Of a stretch of 64,000 nucleotides of DNA, positions 1 through 53,480 are shown in pieces. Source of the DNA: Leptasterias polaris (lineage: Eukaryota > Echinodermata > Asteroidea > Forcipulatida > Asteriidae); assembly GCA_037783415.1 (NCBI GenBank), contig JAZGTN010000009.1, forward strand, positions 434,001 through 498,000. The letters run 5' to 3'. Numbering within the stretch: the first letter of the stretch is position 1; the number at the start of each line of letters is the position of its first letter. The position numbers were made by a program, and so were the translations under genes. Under the pieces are notes generated by a model, which worked only from the letters and a program-made list of their open reading frames with translations, did not search any database and had not been told where the DNA came from.

Positions 1-43473
<43,473 letters not shown>

Positions 43474-44351
43474 CTGAGGGGCACCAGGATTCTCCGTCTA
43501 GTTGAACTTTCGGACATAACGTCTATATATATATATAAACAGAGATATTTTTTATAAGGTTAATTTTGAGTTTGTGTAAGACTAATGTGTACATTTTTGT
43601 TGTTGGTTGTTCTTCCTACGGATTACATGATAAAGAAAGTAAAAGCATGATGGGCATTGTATTCCAGTTTGTATTCAGAGAAACTCTTATGAATGCAGTG
43701 AGTATTTGTCACCAGTGGGCATAAAACTCAATTCTTACGAAGTGAGTTTGAGAGGTGAATGTTTTTTTTATATTATTACATTTTGAGTGGTCTTTGTTCT
43801 TGTTCAAATTTTTTGCAAAGTAATAATCATGTTCAGTTGAATCTTGTTTTCATCTCATTACTTGTTTTTAAAATGTCAAGACTTGAATCTTGTCCTTGAG
43901 TTTTGTAATGCGTAGAAAGGTAAATTCAATGTACCCTGTGTAAACGATTTGGAAATGTGAAGTGACATAAGAGAAGTGATATTGGAGGAGTGACATCACC
44001 TGTAGGCATAAAAGGTCTAGGGAGTAAGGGTTAAAAAGATTCCTAAACACTTACGCAAACTAAAACAATCTGACTTCACAAAAATTGACAATTGAACTGA
44101 GAACTTTTGGAACTAGAACAGGTAAAAGTTAGTTTTTTTAATCCTCTTTAGACTTTTAAAGAATTCATTATTTAATTTGTTTGCTTCATACATCAAACAT
44201 AAGTTTTCAAAATAAATATTTCCAAACAGAGCCCCCACCCCCCATATTTAGTTTACTTTTTAGGTAAAAAGTTCAATTTTTTATTTAGCCTAATTGTTCA
44301 TATCTAAAAAATGTCATTCCTAAACCTGTAATTATGTATAGTAGTAACTAC

Positions 44352-44363
44352 AATAAAATAAAA
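44352..44363 (+). terminator. Candidate poly(A) signal
   Basis: AATAAAATAAAA about 880 bp after the MEGF8 stop codon. Weak evidence; a second candidate lies at 47772-47787. Confidence 0.3.
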
Positions 44364-46241
44364 AATACATAAACTATTTTACAGATTTGAGAACCAGCTG
44401 CAAAATCTTCTTGTTTTTCCTATGACATGGCTGCCTGCTATAAATAGCAGTTGTTTACCTCTTCGATATAGAAGAGAGAAAGAATACATTATTTTATGAA
44501 ACAGTTTGAGCTGAGTAATTTAAACTATTCACCATTGGTTTATATTTTGTGCTTATTATGCTATAATTTATGCGCTCAGTTTCTTTTCATGCAAGCTGCA
44601 GCTGGGTTCAAGTATATGAGTTCAAAGTTTCTGTTTAAAGTCTTTCATTTTGTTGGTGAGTCAGTGACAATTCAACTTTGCGTTGAAATGGATCCTTACT
44701 GGATTATTTAACTATTCACATCAACACTATCTACCTTTGGAGTAATGAGAAGCAATTATAGTTCAGTTAACTTTGAGTTTGAAGTGCCAAATGACTTTGG
44801 CTATTTTGCCATGGAATGCTGAGCGCATTCATATTATTTGGCTTATTTTGATTACGCAATTGTACTAAGCAACAGTGATTTGTGTGGGTCTTCTATTATT
44901 TCCTCAAACTTTACAGTATTTCAGAAGGTAATCTTTCCCTAATGGATTTGAATGGAAATGAACTTTATTAGCAGTGATCATTAACACTGAAAATAAGTGT
45001 TTCCCCTCAATAAATTAACAATCCTCCAACTTGTCTGTAATAATAACAAGACATAAATTATTGGATACAAACTGGCATTGTATTGTTTATTTGTTAGTAT
45101 TGAAATCTAATTAGTATCAACCAGATTGTGCCAGATAAGGTCTAGCTCAGCTCCTAATAAATATTTTATTGAATTTGTAATATTTTATTTATTTAAGCTA
45201 TAATTAATTTCTTCTTCCCCGCCCCCTTTTTGTTGGTCTTTTTATTTTCATATTTGGGGTCAATGGGGTTGTATTTGTTAAACATGATTTGAGCCAAAGC
45301 ATTCATTATAACAACAAATATTCCTTAGTTACCCTTTCCCATGAATAATACTATTTACATTCATGCATGGGTTCAACACTATCGGTTGGCAAATGCCATT
45401 TTGTTCTGCACTATGCAGACGCACTAACGCGTGTTCATTTTGCCACTATCAGCCCCTTGCTAAAGGGATCAATGTTTCCTCATATTGCCGACCACTGCGC
45501 ATGGGAATAGGTATAATTATTTCTATTGCTTGTTTGGGGTTAGAATGGGGTCCTAAACTTGTGTTAGTCTTCCGTGTACTACCACCCATCTGCTAAAATT
45601 GCACGGAATGTTACTCATAGGGCCTGTTTATAGCAGATTAAAACCCCTGTCCATGATAACTACTTCTTCTTTTTTAATGAAAGTTAAAACAAAGTTCTTT
45701 TTTGTAACTTTTTTTAAGATAATTCGAGTAGCCGTAAATACACATAAGCTGTAAATTTTATGTTAGCTGACTACATTCGCGCACTTCATTTGTTTTGTGT
45801 GTATGAAATCTCACCTTAACAATTATTTTAATTGAATCTTGTTGGAAATTTATTGTATAACAAAAGTTGGAGTGTACCCTGTTGTTGGTATTTGAATTGT
45901 GTCAATAGTTAATGTAATTGTATAAGCATTTGTGTTGGGTTGTTGGGTTGTTTGTTTGTTTTGTTTTATTTTGTTATGATTTTTTATTTATTTATTTTTT
46001 TGTTTTTGTTTACCAGGGTACCCTTATAAAGGTGTTACTTTTCAAGTATTTCATATGTGTCACCACATTTGTTCCTATGTTGAATACCAGAGAATTAATC
46101 TGTGGGATACTGCCTACGTCTCTTATTTGGAGAATTGCTGTCAGGTTTTTGTAATTCAAAACCAATACTGCAGTATGGCAAGTAGGTAATAGGTGATACA
46201 AGTATGTAAATTGGCACACAGTCAGAACATATCATAAGGAA

Positions 46242-46363
46242 GATATTTGGTTATAGGGCCATTGCAGATTTATCAATTGATTTTTATATTTTTTTTTAAT
46301 CACAAGCAAAATCTGCCATTTTGAAACTTTTTGACAAATCTGCGATGGTCCTATAGCCAATAT
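46242..46363. repeat. Imperfect inverted repeat, arms about 29 bp
   Basis: Left GATATTTGGTTATAGGGCCA then TTGCAGATTT; right AAATCTGCGATGGTCCTATA then GCCAATATC. The arms pair with about four mismatches around a 64-base spacer. Confidence 0.75.
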
Positions 46364-46579
46364 CTCGTGACATACATGTACTGTGACTGTATGCCATATT
46401 CTATGATGTTATCATCGAAGGTTACATTTCCTAAGCTATTTCCCTTACCTGGCCCGCTGTATAACTTGTACTGCAATAAGTTCTCCTTTTTGCTAAAGTG
46501 TATTGTGGGTCGCCCTGGGTAACTTATGCAGCAAATATGGCATTTACATGGTGACTGAATACCATTTAGGAAGTCTAAT

Positions 46580-47174
46580 TTAAAACCCTTTCAGCCCCAA
46601 GTTCTTTTGACATAAACAACTGCTGGAGCCTAGGTTCTTTGACCACTCAAGCTTGAAGCACACTTTCTCACACAACAGGAAGCTGGTGTTCAAAGGTTGA
46701 TTTTACAAACTCTATTATTACCCTGAAGATTTTATTTTAGAGCACAATGAGTAATAAAAATTGTCTTACTTATTGAATTTCCTTTCATTTAATTCAAAAA
46801 TCATTTAAATCAGCCAAAAAATGTCCAAGTTCTTGGTCTTTGTTTCCAGTGTGTTCTGAAAACCCAAACACTTTTTTGCACACAACCTTATGGCGCTCCG
46901 TAGGTGTTTGGTATTTCGGATCTTTCTACTCTAATTTGAAGCAATTGCAAAATAACAACCCTATTATATTTTACCGTCATTGGAAAGATCCGATCTTTCT
47001 CTTTCCAATGATGGTAAGCTTGGGTATGGAGGATGAATATGGACAAAACTCTAGCTTTTTAACAAATGGCCTTTGTGCCCAGGATCGAGTGCTTGTTGTG
47101 TGTTATCTTGGGCGACTATAGTCGCCCTTGGGGCTGAAGCAGGGTATAGCTGCCCTTGGGGCTGAAAGGGTTAA
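46580..47174. mobile_element. piggyBac-like MITE, about 590 bp
   Basis: Left TTAAAACCCTTTCAGCCCCA then AG; right end read backwards TTAACCCTTTCAGCCCCAAG. TTAA flanks and CCCTTT-type ends are hallmarks of piggyBac. The left copy has two extra A bases between TTAA and CCC. Inside the right end, CCCTTGGGGCTGAA is repeated and GGGCGACTATAGTCGCCC (47110-47127) is a perfect palindrome. No transposase. Confidence 0.6.
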
Positions 47175-47771
47175 GTAAGCCTGTTGCGTCAAGTTTTGGC
47201 AATGCCACATGAAAAACACCATGTTTCTTACAAATCAATAGGACTGACTGGCGAGCTTCTGGGAACTAGCCATTTACCCAGCCCTGCTTGGGAGTGGGGT
47301 TAAGCATGAGCAAACTAACCCCGGGGTGAGCACATGTAGTGTTCATTTTTCCCAGGAAAGCTGTGAATTTAGCATGGTGTGACAGTTGGGTTGAATACTC
47401 CCCGCAATTTCCTGGTGTTTATTTCCTTAGAATTTAAGCCTAGTTCAGTTGGTAGTTTACCTTCATATGTAGGTACAGCATTAACGGTGTATAACGCTAT
47501 AGTTACAATAGCATTTCAAAGTGTCCCTGAACAGAAATCAGTTTACCATCCAAACTGCTGTTGTAAATTTATATTAGTTTTGTATACTCAAATGTATTAT
47601 TTTATTGAGCAAACAATCTTTTGGAATCGAGTCTAGTTAATTTGGTTTTTATAATTAAGTCCCTCTTGTAAAGCTTTTTGTTCATTATTTTAATTTGATT
47701 GTATAATACAATGTACATTTTTCCATCAACTGTGTGAATATTTTCACTGTGCATGTCAACTATAGATTTGC

Positions 47772-47787
47772 AATAAAAAAAAATAAA
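47772..47787 (+). terminator. Candidate poly(A) signal
   Basis: Two overlapping AATAAA motifs just upstream of the 60-bp array region. Could end a 4.3 kb MEGF8 3' UTR. Confidence 0.3.
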
Positions 47788-47867
47788 AAGAATGGCTCAA
47801 TGTTGTAATCACTTTTTACTGTCCCACCAGGCTTTACCACTATCCCAATTTTTCTGAAGCCAATTTT

Positions 47868-48135
47868 TACCAAATTGCTGGACTTGCCCCTTGTGATTTG
47901 TTCAGTTTTTTACCCTGCAAATATGATAAAAATGCTTGACGTATCCCTTGTGAGTTTTCTCGTTTTGACTCAAATTTGATAAAAATGCTGGACTAGCTCA
48001 TGATACCCCTTGTGATTTGTGATCAAAATGCTAACCCATTGTTATTTTTTTGACCCAAATTAATTTAGATAAAAATGCTGAGCTTACCCCTCGTGAGTTT
48101 TTAATTGTTGACTAGTATTTGATAAAAATGCTGGA
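47868..48135. repeat. Diverged inverted array next to the 60-bp array
   Basis: About five loose copies of AAAATGCTGGACTT, then CCCCTTGTGAGTTTT occur. Read backwards these resemble the AAAACTACAAGGGGTAAGCC and TTGCTG core of the array to the right. Confidence 0.55.
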
Positions 48136-49945
48136 CTTTTCATGTCATATGAGTCAAAACTACAAGGAAAAGCCTTGCTGTTCATTCCTTTTGATGTTCC
48201 ATGTCATTTAAGCCAAAATTACAAGGGGTAAGCCTTGCTGTTCAATCCTTTTAATGTTTCATGTCATATGAGCCAAAACTACAAGGGGTAAGCCTTGCTG
48301 TTCATTCCTTTTGACATGTCATGTCATTTAAGCCAAAACTACAAGGTGTAAGCCTTGCTGTTCATTCCTTTCAAGGGGGTAAGCCTTGCTGTTCATTCCT
48401 TTTGATGTTTCATGTCATATGAGCCAAAACTACAAGGGGTAAGCCTTGCTGTTCATTCCTTTTGATGTTTCATGTCATATGAGCCAAAACTACAAGGGGT
48501 AAGCCTTGCTGTTCATTCTTTTTGATGTTTCAAGTCATATGAGCCAAAACTACAAGGGGTAAGCCTTGCTGTTCATTCTTGTTGATGTTTCATGTCATAT
48601 GAGCCAAAACTACAAGGGGTAAGCCTTGCTGTTCATTCTTTTTGATGTTTCATGTCATATGAGCCAAAACTACAAGGGGTAAGCCTTGCTGTTCATTGTT
48701 TTTGATGTTTCATGTCATATGAGCCAAAACTACAAGGGGTAAGCCTTGCTGTTCATTCTTGTTGATGTTTCATGTCATATGAGCCAAAACAGACGCCTTG
48801 CTGTTCATTCTTTTTGACATGTCATGTCATTTAAGCCAAAATTACAAGGGGTAAGCCTTGCTGTTCATTCCTTTTGATGTTCCATGTCATTTAAGCCAAA
48901 ATTACAAGGGGTAAGCCTTGCTGTTCAATCCTTTTAATGTTTCATGTCATATGAGCCAAAACTACAAGGGGTAAGCCTTGCTGTTCATTCCTTTTGACAT
49001 GTCATGTCATTTAAGCCAAAACTACAAGGTGTAAGCCTTGCTGTTCATTCCTTTTGACATGTCATGTCATTTAAGCCAAAATTACAAGGGGGTAAGCCTT
49101 GCTGTTCATTCCTTTTGATGTTTCATGTCATATGAGCCAAAACTACAAGGGGTAAGCCTTGCTGTTCATTCCATTTGATGTTACATGTCATATGAGCCAA
49201 AACTACAAGGGGTAAGCCTTGCTGTTCATTCCTTGTGATGTTTCATGTCATATGAGCCAAAACAGACGCCTTGCTGTTCATTCCTTTTGACATGTCATGT
49301 CATTTAAGCCAAAATTACAAGGGGGTAAGCCTTGCTGTTCATTCCTTTTGATGTTCATGTCATATGAGCCAAAATTACAAGGGGTAAGCCTTGCTGTTCA
49401 TTCCATTTGATGTTTCATGTCATATGAGCCAAAACTACAAGGGGTAAGCCTTGCTGTTCATTCCTTTTGATGTTTCATGTCATGAGCCAACACTATACAA
49501 GGGGTAAGCCTTGCTGTTCATTCCTTTTAATGTTTCATGTCATGTGAGCCAAAATTACAAGGGGTAAGCCTTGCTGTTCATTCTTTTTGATGTTTCATGT
49601 CATAATGAGCCAAAACTACAAGGGGTAAGCCTTGCTGTTCATTCCTTTTAATGTTTCATGTCATAATGAGCCAAAATTACAAGGGGTAAGCCTTGCTGTT
49701 CATTCCTTTTGATGTTTCATGTCATATGAGCCAAAATTACAAGGGGTAAGTCTTGCTGTCATTCCATTTGATGTTTCAATCCATATGAGCTAAAATTACA
49801 AGGGGTAAGCCTTACTGTTCATTCCTTTTGACATGTCATGTCATATGAGCCAAAACTACAAGGGGTAAGCCACTGTTCATTTCTTTTGATGTTTCATTTC
49901 ATGTTGGCCAAAATTACAAGTGTAGGCCTGCTGTTCAATCCTTAA
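48136..49945. repeat. 60-bp minisatellite, about 30 copies
   Basis: Core ATGAGCCAAAACTACAAGGG, GTAAGCCTTGCTGTTCATTC, CTTTTGATGTTTCATGTCAT. Variants such as GACATGTCATGTCATTTAAG recur in patterned, higher-order blocks, and some copies are shortened (CAAAACAGACGCCTTGCTG at 48788 and 49260). No unique spacers, so not a CRISPR array. Confidence 0.95.
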
Positions 49946-50249
49946 GGTTAAAACGTTGAAACCTTATTGTCCTCAAGAAGAACAATGAGTTCTTTTTAAT
50001 CTTTGTTCCCAAAACTTACATCACTATAAGAATATATTTATTTTGACTTGTACCACGAGTCTGCGCTTTCTTCTTTTTCTCATTTCACACCTTTTTCTGG
50101 AACTGTTCAGATTTTTTGCTTTTGTTTTCAATTCTTGGTTGCGTATCTTAGGTGAGCTTTGGTTCAAATCCCGCTCTAGTCAATTTTTCTTTGTTCAACC
50201 CAAAATCATTTAAAAAAATTTACCCAGTCAGTTTCCCTTCTGGTTTATT

Positions 50250-51000
50250 ATTTGCTATCTATATACTAATCTATCTATCTACTAATCTATCTACTAATGC
50301 GAGTAAGGTGTCTGTTTGTGTAAGAAAAACTCCCAGGTGCCTATATGGATCGGGCTGCAAATTTTCAGAAGGCCCCTTTTCGGTCCGGTGATCCTACTAA
50401 CGGGGTACGATTTTTTTATTTCCTTCGTATTTCAAAAATTGATTTATTTCACATAATTTTATCGAAAGAGGATGAACGAACGCAAGGTACGAAAGCGCGG
50501 CTGATGAAATACGAAAACATGCGCAACAAGAAAGGAAGCACTTTCTTACCTGGGCCATTGACTGGTAAAAACTATCAAATACCTGTACAAAATACTTCAA
50601 ACTCGCCTTAAATACACCAGGGATGCGCACGGTTCATAAAAAGTTTCGATTGTGTTTGTTAGGCCTACTATTTTGAGCAAAGCAGTAATTTTCGGTCAAA
50701 ATCTGGGCTGAACTTTCATCCATCCAACGTGTTTGAAAGACTAAAGAGTCACAAACTTACAATTTACAAAAACCAGTGTACAAATGTAACATGGTTTGGG
50801 GTTGGACAGTCCGTCCATATTACCTCCCCGGGGTATCGGAAAATCCAGGATATATTCATTTTCCCATAAACTTCTCTCTATTTTGTTTTAATCTTTTAAA
50901 AAAAATTTCCTGCATTCAAAACACGAAAACTTACTGAAACAGAGAACTAACAGCCTCGCGAAAGGCCGCCGAAGGCGGCCTTTTCGCGAGTAAATGCTAA
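50250..51000 (+). mobile_element. Helitron-like candidate with a strong 3' hairpin
   Basis: The start is rich in CTATCTACTAATCTATC repeats, then GCGAGTAAGGTGTCTGTTTG, a style seen near Helitron or Helentron ends. At 50955-50990 CTCGCGAAAGGCCGCC pairs with GGCGGCCTTTTCGCGAG around a GAA loop (16 pairs, one bulged T). TAAATG and CTAA follow, like the Helitron CTRR terminus. The base after CTAA is C rather than the usual T. The 88-codon frame at 50345 is not recognised. Confidence 0.35.
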
Positions 51001-51363
51001 CCTGGACTAAATTGTATGTCACGACAGAAACATTCTTGTTATACCTGCAGCACTTATATCTCTCGAAACCATCTCAGATGTAAATCAAACTCAATGGAGG
51101 AGGGATTACCTTTGTGAATTGAAAAATGATACTCGTTGAGGGAAAACATGGCAACATTGACAGAGTTATTTAGTTTCTTGCATTGTCTTTATTCTTTATT
51201 TCTTCACAATATTTATAACTCACACTGACAATGTCTTAAACCTTTGCACTGTACCATACCCAAAATGGTTAACAAAGCAAACAACCCATTAAAAAAATTA
51301 ATATATAACAATGTAAATGTTTTTGTTTTTTTATACAAATAAACACATATTTCTATGATTATT

Positions 51364-51729
51364 CTTAAAGGTATTATACAGGATTGGCAGAGCTGACAAA
51401 ATAATCACAGACAGTGTTCATGTTTTGTGTAATCAACCACATACATGAAATAACAAACCTGTGAAAATTTGAGCTCAATTGGTCATCGAGATCACGAGAA
51501 AATAGTGAAAAAAGACCTTGATGTGTTTTCTGTTTTTCAAACAAGGAGTTTATTATCGCGCGCGATAAAAACTATTGTTTTACTCATTCCTCAGAAACGA
51601 TAGCATTTCAGGCAGAAATATTTTAAGGAACCCTTTCTACCATTACTTACTTTAAATCATGTAAGTTATGTGTGAATCTGTGAACATTTGTGTTTTTCGA
51701 TCTTACCAATCGTGTACAGGGCCTTTAAG
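51364..51729. mobile_element. MITE, 366 bp, with 24-bp inverted ends
   Basis: Left CTTAAAGGTATTATACAGGA then TTGG; right end read backwards CTTAAAGGCCCTGTACACGA then TTGG. AACAAACCTGTGAAAATTTG and AGCTCAATTGGTC lie inside, and TATCGCGCGCGATA (51553-51566) is a perfect palindrome near the centre. From memory, this resembles an abundant element of sea star genomes. Confidence 0.7.
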
Positions 51730-51813
51730 ACAAAGTGTTTGTACATTTGTACGTTTATAACCATTGAAAATTAAATAAGCTTTGCATTAAACATTGGTTA
51801 AAAATTTTATCCC

Positions 51814-51941
51814 AGATTCGATTTCACAAAGCACTAATCTTAAGATAATATGTAAATATCACCAGTGACTTGTATTGTGACATCACACTTTGCTTAGCTT
51901 GGAGTTTAGATCAAACTAAGCTCTTTGTGAAATCAAGCCCT
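51814..51941. mobile_element. MITE-like foldback element, family A copy 2
   Basis: GATTCGATTTCACAAAGCAC at the left, AGCTCTTTGTGAAATCAAGC at the right, with TTGTATTGTGACATCAC inside, as in 35544-35691. Confidence 0.65.
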
Positions 51942-52094
51942 GATGTTTTAAAAGCAATTTTTAAAGGTACATGTATGTACCTGCACTTATTCTAGGATGA
52001 AACATGTGTAATACACAAAATAATGCATAAGGAGTGTGTAAGAGGCAGTACATGAACTCAAAGATCTTGAGACTGGCGGCGCTACGGGGGGCAA

Positions 52095-52310
52095 GGGACA
52101 GTGTTGTAGTCAAGACCTCAAAGTCCGAGACCGAGACCGAGACCGAGGGGGAGACCTTACAGGGGGAGACCGAGACCTTGGCCGAGACCTCCAACACTGG
52201 CAAGGGGGGGGGGGGGGGGGGGGAATGCCCCCCAGTTATTTTTTTTGCCCCCGCCCCAGTTTCCCCCCCCACCCCCAGTTTTTTCCTCGATGGCGGAAAT
52301 TGAGTTTGAT
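52095..52310. repeat. GAGACC-rich repeat with poly(G) and poly(C) tracts
   Basis: GAGACCGAGACCGAGACC at about 52129-52147, a G run of about 18 at 52205-52222 and C-rich runs at 52262-52278. Low-complexity; frames here are artefacts. Confidence 0.75.
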
Positions 52311-52707
52311 CCCAAACCATTGCATTGCACCCAATTTGTTGTTTGCGCTGTAAATAATAAACTCAATTTCATCCTTCATAATTAGCTGGCACCATCAAAA
52401 AAAGCCCAATACACTTTCCATCTCCGGCAATGTTAATAAAATGTGGATTTATTTATCTGTACAAGCGTGGAAACTTGCTATAAATAGAAATGCATTGTCT
52501 GCCCAAAACCACAAGCAGCCATTTGTACACGCAGTTCGCACAACACGTCAAATTCACACAGTGCAAAATCTTATTTCTGGAGTGAATTGTAGGCTTATAA
52601 ATACAGTACACACGACATAAACTTGATATTCACGTGGATTGAGAAGTGTTGTTATATGCCTACTGCTAATTGTTGCACTTAAACACGTTGGTAAAACAGT
52701 TAGTTAA

Positions 52708-52875
52708 AATGGATTTTTATTAGAACGTTTTGCAAGAAATCAAAACCATCTCCATCATGATAGGCACAGATCTGATTCTGAATCTAGCAATGATGATCCT
52801 GAACCCAAACACAAACACCCCAGGATTGAAGTTAATATTGACGTAAATGTCCCAGATACCCCCACTCAAGGATAA
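52708..52875 (+). other. Coding-like short frame, unassigned
   Basis: The frame following TTTATTAG at 52712-52724 reads RFARNQNHLHHDRHRSDSES, then SNDDPEPKHKHPRIEVNIDV and PDTPTQG before TAA at 52873. A charged, Ser/Asp-rich composition is more coding-like than its surroundings. There is no start codon or clear upstream exon. It could be a stray terminal exon, a transposon protein remnant or chance. Confidence 0.2.
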
Positions 52876-52951
52876 CGCTGGTGTAAGTCCGTCAAAGTGG
52901 TAAGTCAATGCTTTTCTGCAGTAAAAAAATTAATTATAGATTTTTGTTTGC

Positions 52952-53003
52952 CCCCCCCCCTAAATTTAAGTTTCCCACCCCCCCCCCCCCCCCCCCCCCC
53001 CCT
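52952..53003. repeat. Poly(C) tracts
   Basis: A C run of 10 at about 52952 and one of over 20 at 52977-53002. Slippage-prone; base counts may be unreliable. Confidence 0.85.
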
Positions 53004-53324
53004 CGATTAACAGGTCTGGTGCCGCCACTGCTTGAGACAACCAACGACCTCCGGTTTAACGTGCCGGCGCTCTTTGTGCCGTATGTCCGATACTTTCCGT
53101 GGATTCACGAAAACATCGTAAAATAATTATTCTCAAGGTAAAACTGCAACGTTAAACAATTTGTACAACCCCACAGTGATACAAAGGTACCCGGCTTCGA
53201 ATAAAAAATACTTAGGCCTATTGCTCACAAAAACGCTGTTGTAATGGCGAAAATGTGTGTCAAACTTCCTAAAATGTCCCGCTGAATTACAAACAAAATG
53301 GTGGCCATTCAGAAGGTTTTTCGC

Positions 53325-53480
53325 CGTGACGTCATGAACTAGGGTCAGCCCCAAGTAACCCGCTCCACGAGCGGGGCACTTGGGTCTCACCCGGGTGAGC
53401 CACAGCAATGACGTCAGAGCTATTCGAACGCACTGGGGTCAGACCTGGGTCGACCCGGGGAAGCTAATCGAACGCACCCT
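53325..53480. repeat. GC-rich dispersed repeat, MITE-like half
   Basis: Contains CTCACCCGGGTGAG (perfect palindrome), CCGCTCCACGAGCGGGG and two ATTCGAACGCAC/AATCGAACGCAC motifs. Much richer in GC than its flanks. The family is unknown to me. Confidence 0.4.

Larger units (their letters stand above)
43474..46579 (+). other. Probable MEGF8 3' UTR and downstream DNA
   Basis: AT-rich, low in recognisable repeats and without a convincing coding frame. Candidate poly(A) signals are at 44352 (AATAAAATAAAA) and 47772 (AATAAAAAAAAATAAA). The 3' end of the transcript cannot be fixed from sequence alone. An inverted repeat is at 46242-46363. Confidence 0.4.

Noticed and set aside
48136..49945. A CRISPR-like or regulatory array
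   Set aside because: Continuous 60-bp tandem repeat without spacers.
50345..50611. An 88-codon gene
   Set aside because: No recognisable motif and it lies within a repeat-like region; not enough support.
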